A program made the translations under genes and the position numbers. A stretch of DNA of 64,000 bases, from contig JADZEE010000065.1 in the NCBI GenBank assembly GCA_020850735.1, forward strand, positions 1 through 64,000, in the 5' to 3' direction. Below the pieces are notes generated by a model. It was not told the origin of the DNA and did no database searches. It saw only the letters and a list, made by a program, of their open reading frames with translations. Below are positions 19,884 through 34,612 of the stretch, in pieces (the stretch's first letter is position 1; the number at the start of each line of letters is the position of its first letter). Source of the DNA: Gammaproteobacteria bacterium. GTDB taxonomy: Bacteria > Pseudomonadota > Gammaproteobacteria > JADZEE01.

Positions 19884-20056
19884 GTGCCGTCTGCGCGTCC
19901 GGACCGCGCACACCGTGGGGAAAAAAGGCGGACAAGTCTACCCGAATGAAGCCTCGCTTTGCAGCGCCGCGAGCGCCGCAGCGGGCGCCATCGCCTCGAT
20001 GGCATATACTACGCGCCCCGCCGCGCGCGCATCGAAGCGCCAGGCGGCCTGCCGCG

Positions 20057-21256
20057 ATGAACCAGGCCTTCCCCCGGTTACAGACCTATCCGTTCGAGAA
20101 GCTCGCGGCGCTGCGGGCGGGGATCGAACCGCCCGCCGGTCGGACGCTCATCGATCTCACCATCGGCGAGCCCAAGCACCCGACCCCGCAGCTCATCACG
20201 GCAGCCCTCGCGGCCAATCTCGCCGCCACCGCACGTTACCCGACCACGGCGGGCGGGATGGATCTGCGCGCCTCGGTCGCCGCGTGGCTGACCCGCCGCT
20301 ACCGGCTGCCGCCGGCGCTCGTCGATCCCGCCCGCCACGTCATCCCCGTCAACGGCACGCGCGAAGCGCTGTTCGCGGTGGCACAGTTACTCATCGACCG
20401 CACGCGCGAGCGTCCGGTCGTGGTCATGCCCAACCCGTGTTACCAGGTTTACGAAGGGGCGGCCCTGCTCGCCGGTGCCGAGCCCTGGTACGTGGACTGC
20501 ACGGCGGCGACCGCTTACCTGCCAGACTACGACTCGGTCCCCGAGTCGGTCTGGGCACGCTGCCAGCTCGTGTACGCCTGCTCGCCCGGCAACCCGACCG
20601 GCAGCGTGCTCGGCGCCGGCGCCCTGGCGCGGCTGCTCGAGCGCGCTGAACGGCACGGATTCGTCATCGCCGCCGACGAGTGCTACGCCGAGATCTACCT
20701 GGACGAACGCGCGCCGCCGCCCGGACTGCTCGAGGTCGCCGCGGCCGCGGGCAACGACGGGTTCCGGCACTGCCTCGTCTTCCACAGTCTGTCCAAGCGA
20801 TCCAACGCACCGGGTCTGCGTTCGGGTTTCGTCGCCGGCGAGGCACGCCTGGTACAGGATTTCCTGCGCTACCGCACTTACCACGGCTGTGCCATGCCGC
20901 TGTACGTGCAGGCCGCCAGCATCGCGGCCTGGAACGACGAGGAGCACGTACGTGCCAACCGCGCCATCTACCGGCGCAAATTCGACGCGGTGGTGGGCAT
21001 CCTCGCGCCGGTGCTCGGGGTCAGCCGCCCTGCCGCGGGTTTCTATCTGTGGGCGGCGATTGCCGCCGACGATCAGGATTTTGCCCGCGAGCTGTACGCG
21101 CACGAGGCGGTCGCGGTGCTGCCCGGCAGCTATCTCGGCCGCGCCGCGCACGGCAGCAATCCGGGGGCGCGACACCTGCGCATGGCCCTGGTCGCCGGCG
21201 AGGAACAATGTATCGAGGCGGCCGAACGGATCCGCCACCATCTCGGATCACGTTGA
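20057..21256 (+). CDS. dapC: Succinyldiaminopimelate transaminase
   Basis: A class I PLP aminotransferase, 399 residues from the ATG at 20057. The PLP lysine is about Lys247 in [23 protein letters not shown] and the DECYAEIY segment bind cofactor. It is directly followed by dapD (11-base gap), which supports DapC (N-succinyl-diaminopimelate aminotransferase in lysine synthesis) over other members of this fold. The open frame extends upstream through the leuB gap but that part is shadow. Confidence 0.9.
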   Translation: MNQAFPRLQTYPFEKLAALRAGIEPPAGRTLIDLTIGEPKHPTPQLITAALAANLAATARYPTTAGGMDLRASVAAWLTRRYRLPPALVDPARHVIPVNGTREALFAVAQLLIDRTRERPVVVMPNPCYQVYEGAALLAGAEPWYVDCTAATAYLPDYDSVPESVWARCQLVYACSPGNPTGSVLGAGALARLLERAERHGFVIAADECYAEIYLDERAPPPGLLEVAAAAGNDGFRHCLVFHSLSKRSNAPGLRSGFVAGEARLVQDFLRYRTYHGCAMPLYVQAASIAAWNDEEHVRANRAIYRRKFDAVVGILAPVLGVSRPAAGFYLWAAIAADDQDFARELYAHEAVAVLPGSYLGRAAHGSNPGARHLRMALVAGEEQCIEAAERIRHHLGSR

Positions 21257-21267
21257 GAGGGGACGTT

Positions 21268-22089
21268 ATGGAACGATTGCGCGAAATCATCGAAGCGGCG
21301 TTCGAGCGTCGCGCCGAAATCGCACCGGACAGCGTCACCGCCGATCTGCGTGCCGCGGTCGAGGAGTCGCTGGACGGGCTGGAGAGCGGACACCTGCGGG
21401 TCGCCGAGAAGACCGGCGACACCTGGCGCGTGCACGAGTGGCTGAAAAAAGCGGTGCTGCTGTCGTTCCGGATGCAGGACAACCAGGTCATCGACGGCGG
21501 TTTCACCCGCTACTACGACAAGGTCCCGGTCAAGTACGCCGGCTACGACGCCGACCGCTTCCGGGCACAGGGAGCCCGTGTCGTGCCCCCCGCCGTGGTC
21601 CGCCGCGGCGCCCACATCGCCCCGAACGTGGTGCTGATGCCGTGCTACGTCAACATCGGCGCCCGCGTCGACAGCGGCACCATGGTGGACACCTGGGCGA
21701 CGGTCGGTTCGTGCGCGCAGATCGGCCGCAACGTGCACCTGTCCGGGGGCGTCGGAATCGGCGGTGTGCTCGAGCCGCTGCAGGCTTCCCCGACCATCAT
21801 CGAGGACGACTGCTTCATCGGCGCGCGTTCGGAGGTCGTCGAGGGCGTCGTCGTCGGCGCCGGCTCGGTCATCTCGATGGGGGTGTACCTCGGCCAGAGC
21901 ACCCGCATCTACGACCGCGCGAGCGGCCGGGTGAGCTACGGTCACGTCCCCCCGGGCTCGGTCGTGGTATCGGGCAACCTGCCGGCCGCCGACGGCTCGC
22001 ACAGCCTGTACTGCGCGGTCATCGTCAAGCGCGTCGACGCCAGGACGCGCGCCAAGGTCGGGCTCAACGAGCTGCTGCGCGATCTCTAG
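21268..22089 (+). CDS. dapD: Tetrahydrodipicolinate N-succinyltransferase
   Basis: It succinylates tetrahydrodipicolinate in the succinylase branch of lysine synthesis. The 273 residues start from an ATG at 21268, with GAGAGGGGAC before it as ribosome site. The left-handed beta-helix hexapeptide repeats run from about 100 to 230, with [20 protein letters not shown] as the core. The TAG stop lies within the six bases (TCTAGC) duplicated by the IS insertion immediately downstream; the protein is not altered. Confidence 0.96.
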   Translation: MERLREIIEAAFERRAEIAPDSVTADLRAAVEESLDGLESGHLRVAEKTGDTWRVHEWLKKAVLLSFRMQDNQVIDGGFTRYYDKVPVKYAGYDADRFRAQGARVVPPAVVRRGAHIAPNVVLMPCYVNIGARVDSGTMVDTWATVGSCAQIGRNVHLSGGVGIGGVLEPLQASPTIIEDDCFIGARSEVVEGVVVGAGSVISMGVYLGQSTRIYDRASGRVSYGHVPPGSVVVSGNLPAADGSHSLYCAVIVKRVDARTRAKVGLNELLRDL

Positions 22090-22090
22090 C
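22085..22090 (+). repeat. Left copy of 6-bp target site duplication
   Basis: TCTAGC, identical to 24051-24056 on the other side of the insertion sequence. It contains the dapD stop codon. Confidence 0.85.
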
Positions 22091-22127
22091 CTGAAGTTCT
22101 TATAGTCGCGGTGCACATTCTTTTGGT

Positions 22128-22150
22128 TGTTCAAGCGGATAGCTTGAACA
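22128..22150. terminator. Hairpin inside the IS left end
   Basis: TGTTCAAGC-GGATA-GCTTGAACA is a perfect 9-bp stem with a 5-base loop, just downstream of the transposase stop and of dapD. It lacks a T-tract on the plus side. It could stop read-through transcription into the element. Confidence 0.4.
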
Positions 22151-22168
22151 CACAGTGCCGTGTTCTGA

Positions 22169-23902
22169 CTACACGGTCATTTGCCGGATCAGTTGCAGGG
22201 CATCGTGCTGCTTTGGATTGGCGGTAGTCGTGATCTGGAAACACGATGCGCGCTCGGCGTGTGGCACGCGACAAGTATTTCGCACGATGGCGCCGAGCTC
22301 TGCCAGTAAGGTTGTAAAGCTGTGCGCTGGAGTGCCGTCCTCAAGCGTGTGGGAAGCCGCTTTGCGCTCGGCGGGGAGCGAACGCTTGGCCGGGGCTACG
22401 GGATCGCGGGTCCGCTTGGCCTGCTGATCCTCGTCGGCGAACATTAACTCCCGCCACGCCTCGCGCATGTGCCACTCGACGTAATAGGCGAGCATGCACA
22501 GGAAGATGTGGGCGCGGACCCGGTCGGCCAGACGATGGTGGATGGGACGCACTTTAAGATCGATTGTCTTCAGCGAACGGAAGGCTCGCTCGACCTGAGC
22601 CAAAGACTTGTAACGGCGCACGCACTCGGCCGAGTCCATTTGCTCTGCAGACACTGAAGTACGGATGATATACAGCCCATCGAGCGCGGCCTCAGCGCTG
22701 ATACTGTCGCGCTTGCGCTGGAAGGCGAAAGAGCGGTCCTCGATGTCGAGCTCGAAGTGTTTGGCCATCTTATACTGATTGACCACCTTACCCACTCGCA
22801 CACCGATGCTGTCCTGACCTTTCAATCGTCCGGCGACCACTGCCGACTGCACCTTCTTCAGGTTTTTCTCGGTCGCGGCAAGCATGTCCTCTCGCTTGTG
22901 AGCGCGCAGCTTCGCGAGCTCCGGATTGCGGCACGCCACCAGGCGCTCGCCGGGGTAATCCGGGTGGGTCAGCTCAAAGAGATTGCGCTCATCGAACAGA
23001 TCCAGTTGCAAGTGACCGTGCTTGAGCAGCGTGCGGATCGAGGCGCTTTTGAGCGCGGTGATCCAGCCGACACCTTCCTCATCTCGCAGATGCTCGATCG
23101 CCTTGTGTGAGATCATGCCGCGATCCCCGACCATCACCAGATGCTTGACGCCGAACCCGGCTCTCAACCGACCGATCTGCGGCATCAGCGTCTCGGGGTC
23201 CGCCGTATTACCCTCGTACACTGAAACCGCTACAGGACAACCACGCGCATCGGTCAAGAGCCCGTAGTTGACCTGCAATTTGCCTTTCTTGCCGTCGCGA
23301 CTATAACCGAGCTTCGCCAAGGGGCAGGTACTGCCCTCAAAGTAGCTCGACGACAAATCGTAAAGCACCAGGCTGTCGAGCTTCAGGTGCCGCGTAGCGA
23401 GCTTTTTCTCGATCACCGGTTGGCGCTCGAGCAGCCAGTCCATCGCCGCATACAGCTCGTCTTCATCGGCATCGGCGACACCGAACTCCTCGGCGAGCGT
23501 GGTGGTGTGCCACCAGCGCGTGGTGGCGAGCTTGGTCTGCGGGGCCAGAATGCGGGCGGCCACCATCGCCAGCACCACACTGCGTTCCCGAGAGGCCCTG
23601 GTGCCCAACAGGCAGGCGAGGCCGAGGCGCTCCAGGGCGCTCATGACTGCCTGCACATGACCGTGAGCGTGAGAGGCGATGATCTCGAAGCGCTCGGCCA
23701 CTGCGATGAACTGCTCGCCCTGCAGGGCACGGCGGATGACGTCGATCAACGCCTCAGGCAGATGGGAGAGGTTGCCCAGGGTCTCGTTCTTGACCGTTTT
23801 GCCTTCGCGGTAGCTGCGACGCAGCAAGTGAGTGCGATAGACCTTACCCTTGTACTGGCGGGTTGTCGTGACGACATGGGCTGAGCCGGTGCGCTTGAGC
23901 AT
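22169..23902 (-). CDS. IS1634 family transposase
   Basis: A DDE transposase of about 577 residues from the ATG at 23902 (MLKRTGSAHVV); an in-frame ATG at 23941 is possible. The LVLYDLSSSYFEG segment carries the first acidic residue, VMVGDRGMISHKAIEHL the second, and the C-terminal ERAFRSLKTIDLKVRPIHHR segment the last part of the catalytic core, as in IS4/IS1634-type enzymes. The frame is uninterrupted, so the element may be active. It is AT-richer than the neighbours only at the ends. Confidence 0.88.
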   Translation of the reverse strand: MLKRTGSAHVVTTTRQYKGKVYRTHLLRRSYREGKTVKNETLGNLSHLPEALIDVIRRALQGEQFIAVAERFEIIASHAHGHVQAVMSALERLGLACLLGTRASRERSVVLAMVAARILAPQTKLATTRWWHTTTLAEEFGVADADEDELYAAMDWLLERQPVIEKKLATRHLKLDSLVLYDLSSSYFEGSTCPLAKLGYSRDGKKGKLQVNYGLLTDARGCPVAVSVYEGNTADPETLMPQIGRLRAGFGVKHLVMVGDRGMISHKAIEHLRDEEGVGWITALKSASIRTLLKHGHLQLDLFDERNLFELTHPDYPGERLVACRNPELAKLRAHKREDMLAATEKNLKKVQSAVVAGRLKGQDSIGVRVGKVVNQYKMAKHFELDIEDRSFAFQRKRDSISAEAALDGLYIIRTSVSAEQMDSAECVRRYKSLAQVERAFRSLKTIDLKVRPIHHRLADRVRAHIFLCMLAYYVEWHMREAWRELMFADEDQQAKRTRDPVAPAKRSLPAERKAASHTLEDGTPAHSFTTLLAELGAIVRNTCRVPHAERASCFQITTTANPKQHDALQLIRQMTV

Positions 23903-24050
23903 GCCGGGAATATAACCACATCTGCGCACAGCAGTCAACATATTTAGTGACTACATTATCTCCCCCGCAATACGGCGCCCACCCGACCATCGGTCAATGA
24001 ATCCGCGGGCTCCAGAGCTTTGTAGTTACTACGGCTGGCAAGAACTTCGG

Positions 24051-24056
24051 TCTAGC
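24051..24056 (+). repeat. Right copy of 6-bp target site duplication
   Basis: TCTAGC directly after the right inverted repeat and directly before the glmM stop codon (24057-24059, minus strand). Confidence 0.85.
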
Positions 24057-25409
24057 TCAGGCCGCGCTGGTCAGCGCACCCTGCACGGCCGCCGCGAGAT
24101 CGTTGGCGAGCCGGCGCACCTGGGCGTCGTCGCGGCCCTCGACCATCACCCGCACCACCGGTTCGGTGCCCGAGGGTCGCAGCAACACGCGGCCACCGTC
24201 CGCGAGCTCGCTTTCGACCTGTCGCACCGCGTCCCTGACCGTGCGCAGCGAGGTCACGTCGACCATCCGCTCCATGCGCACGTTGACCAGGTGCTGGGGA
24301 TACTTGCTCATACCGGCCTTGAGCGTGTGCAGAGGATGACCCGTGCGATTCATCGCATCGAGCACCTGCAGCGCGGAAATGATGCCGTCGCCGGTGGTGG
24401 TGAGGTCGAGGCAGATGATGTGGCCCGAGGTTTCGCCGCCGAGGGTGCCGCCATCGGCGAGCAGCATTTCCATGACGTAGCGGTCACCGACCTTGGCGCG
24501 CTTGAAATCGAGTCCCAGCGTGCGCACGGCGTGCTCGAGACCGAGATTGCTCATCTGCGTGCCGATCACCGCCCCTTTGAGGGCCGAGCGCTTCTGCCGC
24601 TCGCGCGCAATGATGAAGGTGATCTCGTCGCCGTCCACGGTCTGCCCGTGCGCATCGACCATGATGAGACGGTCGCCATCGCCGTCCAGAGCGATGCCGC
24701 AATGGGCCTCTCGGGCGATGACCTCGCGGCACAACTGCGCGGTGTCGGTGGCGCCGCAGTTCAGATTGATGTTGAGCCCGTCGGGCTCGTCGCCGATGGT
24801 GACGACGTCGGCGCCCAGTTCCTCGAGCACGCGCGGGGCGACGTGGTAGGTGGCCCCGTGGGCGCAGTCGAGCACGATCTTCATCCCCGCCAGAGACGTT
24901 CCCAGGGCGATGGTGCTCTTGCAGAACTCGATGTAGCGGCCGGCGGCGTCGGTAATCCGATGCGCCTTGCCGAGCGATTTCGAACACACCGTCGCGAGCG
25001 CCTTGTCCATTTCCGCCTCGATGGCGAGCTCGGTGTCATCGGGCAGCTTCAAACCGTCTCCCGAGAAGAACTTGATGCCGTTGTCGTCGAACGGGTTGTG
25101 CGAGGCGCTGATGACGATGCCCGCGTGCGCGTGAAACGTGCGGGTGAGATAAGCGATGCCCGGGGTGGGCATCGGCCCGAGCAGCAGGATGTCGACCCCG
25201 GCGGCCGACAGCCCGGCTTCGAGCGCGGATTCGAACATGTAACCCGAGATCCGCGTGTCCTTGCCGATGAGCACGCCCTTGCCGCCGCTGCGGCCGAGCA
25301 CCCGGCCGGCCGCCCAGCCGAGCTTCATGACGAAATCGGGCGTGATGGGGCCTACGCCGACCTTGCCGCGGATACCGTCCGTGCCGAAATAGCGCCTTGC
25401 GTCCGCCAT
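24057..25409 (-). CDS. glmM: Phosphoglucosamine mutase
   Basis: It converts glucosamine-6-phosphate to glucosamine-1-phosphate for peptidoglycan and LPS precursors. The ATG at 25409 with GAGGAC just before gives 450 residues. FGTDGIRG is at the N-terminus, the phosphoserine is Ser103 in [15 protein letters not shown], the metal loop DGDGDR is near residue 243, and the RPSGTEP phosphate loop is near the C-terminus. It follows ftsH without the folP gene often found between them, and an intrinsic terminator separates the two. Confidence 0.96.
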   Translation of the reverse strand: MADARRYFGTDGIRGKVGVGPITPDFVMKLGWAAGRVLGRSGGKGVLIGKDTRISGYMFESALEAGLSAAGVDILLLGPMPTPGIAYLTRTFHAHAGIVISASHNPFDDNGIKFFSGDGLKLPDDTELAIEAEMDKALATVCSKSLGKAHRITDAAGRYIEFCKSTIALGTSLAGMKIVLDCAHGATYHVAPRVLEELGADVVTIGDEPDGLNINLNCGATDTAQLCREVIAREAHCGIALDGDGDRLIMVDAHGQTVDGDEITFIIARERQKRSALKGAVIGTQMSNLGLEHAVRTLGLDFKRAKVGDRYVMEMLLADGGTLGGETSGHIICLDLTTTGDGIISALQVLDAMNRTGHPLHTLKAGMSKYPQHLVNVRMERMVDVTSLRTVRDAVRQVESELADGGRVLLRPSGTEPVVRVMVEGRDDAQVRRLANDLAAAVQGALTSAA

Positions 25410-25511
25410 GTCCTCGTCCTCGTGCAACCGATCATACCGCGGCACCCGGCCCGGCCGGTGATAGGGGGGCCGGTCCCGTCGCGGGCGTCGATTATCGTCA
25501 AGGCGGGCGCA

Positions 25512-25542
25512 AAAAACGAACCCCCGATTGAGCGGGGGTTCA
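25512..25542 (-). terminator. Intrinsic terminator after ftsH
   Basis: GAACCCCC (25519-25526) pairs with GGGGGTTC (25535-25542) around an 8-base loop. On the minus strand the stem is followed by six T (complement of 25512-25517). It ends the ftsH transcript, so glmM needs its own promoter in the following 100 bases. Confidence 0.88.
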
Positions 25543-25573
25543 CGATTTCAGCGATTGATGCGTATCGTGACGA

Positions 25574-27499
<1,926 letters not shown>

Positions 27500-27574
27500 T
27501 GTCAGGCCCTCGTCGCGAGCGGTAAAACGCGCAGCCGCTCGCCCCCGTAGCGCCGCTGAATCAGCCTCTTGCGA

Positions 27575-28195
27575 CTATACACCATAGCCCCGCGCCACCA
27601 TATACAGCTCGGGCGAGCGCCCGCGGGAGGCCGCGGGTTTGCGTATCGCCACCTGTGCGAAGCGCGCGCGCACCAGGGCGAGAAACGCTTCGAAACCCTC
27701 ACCCTGGAATACCTTGACCACGAGCGCGCCCCCTGGCTCGAGCACCCGCTCGGCACAGTCGAGCGCCAGCTCGGCCAGGCTCATGATGCGCGGTTGATCG
27801 ATCGCCTTCATACCCGACATATTTGGGGCCATATCCGAAATTACCAAGTCCGCGCGACCTGCGGGCAGGGCCGCCACGAGCGCTGCGAGCACGCCGGCGT
27901 CGGCGAAATCACCCTGAACGAAGCTGACCCGGGCGATCGCCCGCATCGCCAGCAGATCGCAGGCCACCACCCGGCCACCGGGTCCTGTCGCCGCCGCGGC
28001 GACCTGCGACCAACCCCCCGGCGCAGCGCCGAGATCGACGACCCGCGCGCCGGCCCTGAAAATCCGGTCGCGCGCGTCGAGCTCCAGCAATTTGTAGGCG
28101 GCACGCGAGCGATAACCCTCGGCCGCTGCTCTTTGGACATAGCGGTCGGCCGCGTGTTCCCGCAGCCAGCGTTTACTGCTCGCCGATTTGGCCAT
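27575..28195 (-). CDS. rlmE: 23S rRNA (uridine2552-2'-O)-methyltransferase
   Basis: A heat-shock SAM methyltransferase (also RrmJ/FtsJ) that methylates U2552 of 23S rRNA in the 50S subunit. The 206 residues include the SAM loop VVDLGAAPGGWSQVA and the catalytic positions in SSKRWL, SDMAPNMSG and VVKVFQG. It lies between greA (33-base gap) and ftsH. The small RNA-binding gene yhbY, often divergent here, is absent. Confidence 0.95.
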   Translation of the reverse strand: MAKSASSKRWLREHAADRYVQRAAAEGYRSRAAYKLLELDARDRIFRAGARVVDLGAAPGGWSQVAAAATGPGGRVVACDLLAMRAIARVSFVQGDFADAGVLAALVAALPAGRADLVISDMAPNMSGMKAIDQPRIMSLAELALDCAERVLEPGGALVVKVFQGEGFEAFLALVRARFAQVAIRKPAASRGRSPELYMVARGYGV

Positions 28196-28228
28196 GTCCG
28201 CCTGGCGGCGCGCCGCCGCGCGGGGCGC

Positions 28229-28701
28229 TCACTCGTAGCGCACGGCGAGGATCTCGTACTCGCTCGTACCGCCCGGCGCCTCGACGCGGACGACGTCGCC
28301 CTCGCTCTTGCCGACCAGCGCGCGCGCGATCGGCGACGCCACCGAGATGCGTCCGGCTTTGATGTCGGCCTCGTCCTCGCCGACGATCGTGTAGGTGAAC
28401 TCCTCGCCGCTGTCGGTGTTGGCGAGCTCGACCGTGGCGCCGAACACGACCCGGCCACCCGCGTCGATCGTGCGCACGTCGATGATCTCGGCAAACGCGA
28501 GCTTGTGCTCGATTTCGGCGATGCGACCCTCGCTGAAGCCCTGCTGCTCGCGCGCCGCGTGGTATTCGGCATTTTCTTTCAGGTCACCATGCGCGCGAGC
28601 CTCGGCAATCGCCCGGGTGATCTGCGGGCGCACGACGGTCTTCAGGTGCTGGAGCTCTTCGCGCAGCTTCTGCGCGCCCGCGACGGTCATCGGCGATTTG
28701 T

Positions 28702-28705
<4 letters not shown>
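28229..28705 (-). CDS. greA: Transcription elongation factor GreA
   Basis: It rescues backtracked RNA polymerase by stimulating transcript cleavage. The 158 residues have an N-terminal coiled coil with the acidic tip in [16 protein letters not shown] and a C-terminal FKBP-like globular domain. The ATG at 28705 overlaps the carB stop in an ATGA arrangement, so it is coupled to carAB; the longer frame upstream is carB shadow. The carA-carB-greA order is common in gammaproteobacteria. Confidence 0.96.
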
Positions 28706-31929
<3,224 letters not shown>

Positions 31930-31937
31930 GGCGGCTG

Positions 31938-33098
31938 TCAGGCCGAGCCGCGGCCGGCGCGCATGAGCTCGATGAAATGATCGAACAGCGCGTGGATGTC
32001 GTGCGGCCCCGGACTCGCCTCGGGATGCCCCTGAAAACCGAATGCCGGACTGTCGGCGAGATGAATGCCCTGCAGCGTGCCGTCGAACAGCGAGCGGTGG
32101 GTCACGGTCACGCTCGCGGGCAGGGAGCTCTCCTCGACCGTGAATCCGTGATTCTGACTGGTGATCATGACGCGGCCCGTGGCCAGCTCCTGCACCGGGT
32201 GATTGGCGCCGTGATGGCCGAATTTCATCTTGCTCGTGCGCCCGCCGCAGGCGAGACCGAGCAGCTGGTGGCCGAGGCAGATGCCGAACAGCGGCAGCCG
32301 GTGGGCGATGAACGCCTCGATCGCACGCACGGCGTAGTCGCACGGCTCGGGATCGCCCGGTCCGTTGGACAGGAACACGCCGTCCGGCGCCATGTCGAGC
32401 ACCTCGCGGGCGCCGGTGGTCGCGGGCACGACGGTAAGCTCGCAACCCCGATCGATCAGCAGCCGCAGAATGTTGCGCTTGACGCCGAAATCGTAGGCCA
32501 CCACCCGCAAACGCTCGCCGGGGGCGGGGCGCGGCGCGGAGTTGGTCGCGTGCCGCCAGCTGCCGGCGGTCCACGGGTACGGGTCGGCCGTGGTGACCAC
32601 GCGGGCCAGATCCGCGCCGACCAGGCCCGGAAACGCCCGTGCCGCCGCCACGGCGGTCGCGGCGTTCGCATCGGGCCCGGCGCTGATACAGCCGCGTTGC
32701 GCGCCTTCCGTGCGCAGGATGCGGGTCAGCCGGCGGGTGTCGATCTCGGCGATGGCGACGACCGAATGCGCGCGCAGGAAGTCCCCGAGCGGGCCCCGGC
32801 TGCGCCAGTTGCTCGCGCACATGGCCAGATCGCGGATCACCAGACCGCTCGCGAACGGACGGGCCGACTCCTCGTCCTCGGGATTGGCGCCGACGTTGCC
32901 GATGTGCGGGTAGGTCAGGGTGACGATCTGCTGACAATACGACGGATCGGTGAGGATCTCCTGATAGCCGGTGATCGCGGTGTTGAATACGACTTCACCG
33001 ACGGTCTGGCCGCGCGCGCCGATCGAGACACCGTGAAAGAGACGCCCGTCTTCGAGCGCGAGAATCGCTGGTTCGTGCACCTGCCCAACCTCATACAT
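31938..33098 (-). CDS. carA: Carbamoyl-phosphate synthase small chain
   Basis: This glutaminase subunit supplies ammonia to CarB. The 386 residues start from an ATG at 33098. The N-terminal CarA domain has [20 protein letters not shown]. The class I amidotransferase domain has the nucleophile Cys in [13 protein letters not shown] and the catalytic His/Glu in [11 protein letters not shown]. The only Shine-Dalgarno-like purines upstream lie in a hairpin with a short T-run (33101-33130), so expression may depend on that structure. Confidence 0.96.
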   Translation of the reverse strand: MYEVGQVHEPAILALEDGRLFHGVSIGARGQTVGEVVFNTAITGYQEILTDPSYCQQIVTLTYPHIGNVGANPEDEESARPFASGLVIRDLAMCASNWRSRGPLGDFLRAHSVVAIAEIDTRRLTRILRTEGAQRGCISAGPDANAATAVAAARAFPGLVGADLARVVTTADPYPWTAGSWRHATNSAPRPAPGERLRVVAYDFGVKRNILRLLIDRGCELTVVPATTGAREVLDMAPDGVFLSNGPGDPEPCDYAVRAIEAFIAHRLPLFGICLGHQLLGLACGGRTSKMKFGHHGANHPVQELATGRVMITSQNHGFTVEESSLPASVTVTHRSLFDGTLQGIHLADSPAFGFQGHPEASPGPHDIHALFDHFIELMRAGRGSA

Positions 33099-33100
33099 AC

Positions 33101-33130
33101 AAAACGGGAGCGACCTTGCGGTCCTCCCGT
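33101..33130 (-). promoter_or_regulatory. Terminator-like hairpin in the carA leader (possible attenuator)
   Basis: On the minus strand, ACGGGAG (33124-33130 complement) pairs with CTCCCGT (33104-33110 complement), extended inward by GACC/GGTC, around a GCAA loop, and followed by TTTT. The structure ends 3 bases before the carA ATG and covers its only GGAGG. It could stop transcription or hide the ribosome site. It sits within the first gene of a pyrimidine operon, where attenuation is known in other gammaproteobacteria. Confidence 0.5.
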
Positions 33131-33291
33131 CTCGGATAGGCGTCGGATCTTACTTGAGGGCCTACGGCGAGGAAAGGCCGCTGGCCGGCGCGGACGGGGA
33201 TGGCCGGCATGCGCGGATGACCTCGGTGGCCCTGCGCTGGCCGGGTCGTGCGGCGGACCTCGGCGAGGGCACGGCGCGAGGGCCGATCCGT

Positions 33292-33467
33292 CTCAGAGCT
33301 TGTGAAACATTCGCCCGCCGTAGCGAGACGGTTCCCGGGCGCTTCTGGCCAGGCGCGGGGGTGCACAAAATCGTGCGCGTAGCGGGCCTGCGGAAACGAT
33401 ACTGGGGGTCCCCAACGCCGCCAGGGGCGTCCAGGGGCCGTCGCAGCAGGCGCGGTGATGGTTTCAC
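33292..33467. repeat. Repeat copy 1, MITE-like, 3' of dapB
   Basis: About 176 bp, roughly 92% identical to 34429-34609 over its whole length. The element begins with CTCAGAGCTTGTGAAAC and ends with GTTTCAC. Its two ends are imperfect inverted repeats (20 of 30 bases match from GTGAAAC inward). It encodes nothing, and lies 7 bases after the dapB stop in the same orientation relative to the gene as copy 2 is to dnaJ. Nothing else is visible in the 33131-33291 gap, which must hold the carA promoter. Confidence 0.8.
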
Positions 33468-33474
33468 ATGGCTC

Positions 33475-34281
33475 TCAGCGCAGGCCGAGCACGTCCTGCA
33501 TGTCGTACAGGCCCGGCGGCGCCGCCGCCAGCCATTCGGCGGCACACAGGGCCCCGGCCGCGAACGTCGCCCGGCTGCCCGCCCGGTGCGTGATCTCGAT
33601 GCGCTCGCCGTCGCCGGCGAACAGCACCGTATGATCGCCGACGATGTCACCGGCGCGAATGGTCTCGAAACCGATGGTGCGCCGCTCGCGCACGCCGGTA
33701 CGGCCCTCGCGACCGTAAACCGCGCAAGCCCCGAGATCGCGGCCGAGGGCCGCGGCGAGAATCTCTCCCATGCGCATCGCCGTACCCGACGGCGCGTCGA
33801 TCTTGTTGCGGTGATGCGCCTCGATCACCTCCACGTCCATCGAATCGCCGATGGCCCGCGCCGCCACTTCGATCAATTTGAAGCACAGGTTGACGCCGAT
33901 GCTCATGTTGGGCGCGAACACCACCGGGATGACCGCCGATGCCGCAACGATGGCGGCGCGCTGCGACGCGCCCAGGCCCGTGGTGCCGACCACCAGGCGC
34001 CGGTGCGCGGCGCGACAGGCTTCGACGTTGGCCGGCACCGCGTCCGGATGACTGAAATCGACGAGCACGTCGAAGGCATCCGCCGCAGCGCACGGATCGG
34101 CAGTGATCGCGACCCCGAGCGCGCCGCCACCGGCGACCCGCCCGGCATCCTCCCCGAGCCGCGCGGAGCCCGACTGCTCGAACGCGGCGCCGAGTGCGAG
34201 CGCCGGCCGCTCGCGCAGCAGCTCGATGATCGTGCGGCCCATGCGTCCGGCGGCGCCGCTGACGGCAATGCGGGTGGTCAT
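33475..34281 (-). CDS. dapB: 4-hydroxy-tetrahydrodipicolinate reductase
   Basis: An NAD(P)H reductase of lysine synthesis acting after DapA. The 268 residues have the Rossmann loop GAAGRMGRTI near the start and the substrate segment EAHHRNKIDAPSGTA, with the catalytic His pair and Lys. It lies between dnaJ and carA, the common gammaproteobacterial place. Both flanks carry a copy of a 180-bp repeat. dapC, dapD and asd of the same pathway are also in this window. Confidence 0.96.
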   Translation of the reverse strand: MTTRIAVSGAAGRMGRTIIELLRERPALALGAAFEQSGSARLGEDAGRVAGGGALGVAITADPCAAADAFDVLVDFSHPDAVPANVEACRAAHRRLVVGTTGLGASQRAAIVAASAVIPVVFAPNMSIGVNLCFKLIEVAARAIGDSMDVEVIEAHHRNKIDAPSGTAMRMGEILAAALGRDLGACAVYGREGRTGVRERRTIGFETIRAGDIVGDHTVLFAGDGERIEITHRAGSRATFAAGALCAAEWLAAAPPGLYDMQDVLGLR

Positions 34282-34428
34282 CGGCGGGATGCGCGATCGG
34301 TGATTGGCGTCAGGTCCATCGTGGGCGAGGGCCGGGGCTCAAGTGGCGCCGCACCGGGCCCTGCGGCGTGCGTCGAGCATAGCGAAACGACGCGGTCGCC
34401 GCCACGAATCCCCGATCACCCGCACGTA

Positions 34429-34609
34429 CTCAGAGCTTGTGAAACATTCGCCCGCCGTAGCGAGACGGTTCCCGGGCGTTCCTGGCCAGGCGGGAGGCGT
34501 GCACAAAATCGCGCGCACAGAGCGGGCCTGCGGAAACGATCTTGGGGGTCCCCGCAACGCCGCCAGGGGCGTCCAGGGGCCGTCGCAGCAGGCGCGGTGA
34601 TGGTTTCAC
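34429..34609. repeat. Repeat copy 2, MITE-like, 3' of dnaJ
   Basis: About 181 bp, nearly identical to copy 1 with a few substitutions and small indels in the middle (around GGAGGCG and CCCCGCAA). It begins CTCAGAGCTTGTGAAAC and ends GTTTCAC, 3 bases before the dnaJ stop codon on the complementary strand. The remaining 34282-34428 gap upstream of dapB shows nothing I can name. Confidence 0.8.
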
Positions 34610-34612
34610 GAG

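Larger units (their letters stand above)
22091..24050 (-). mobile_element. Complete IS1634-like insertion sequence (1960 bp)
   Basis: The ends are 22091-22101 and the reverse complement of 24040-24050, CTGAAGTTCTT and CCGAAGTTCTT, matching at 10 of 11 positions. TCTAGC flanks both sides as a 6-bp target duplication. One transposase gene fills the interior on the minus strand. Removing the element and one TCTAGC gives a dapD stop and a convergent glmM stop one base apart, a sensible empty site. A 9-bp hairpin (22128-22150) lies between the left end and the transposase stop and may block read-through. Confidence 0.88.

Noticed and set aside
22161-23955. Alternative IS ends TGTTCTGACTA and TGTAGTCACTA
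   Set aside because: Only 8 of 11 bases match and no target duplication flanks them; the ends at 22091 and 24050 match better and have a 6-bp duplication.
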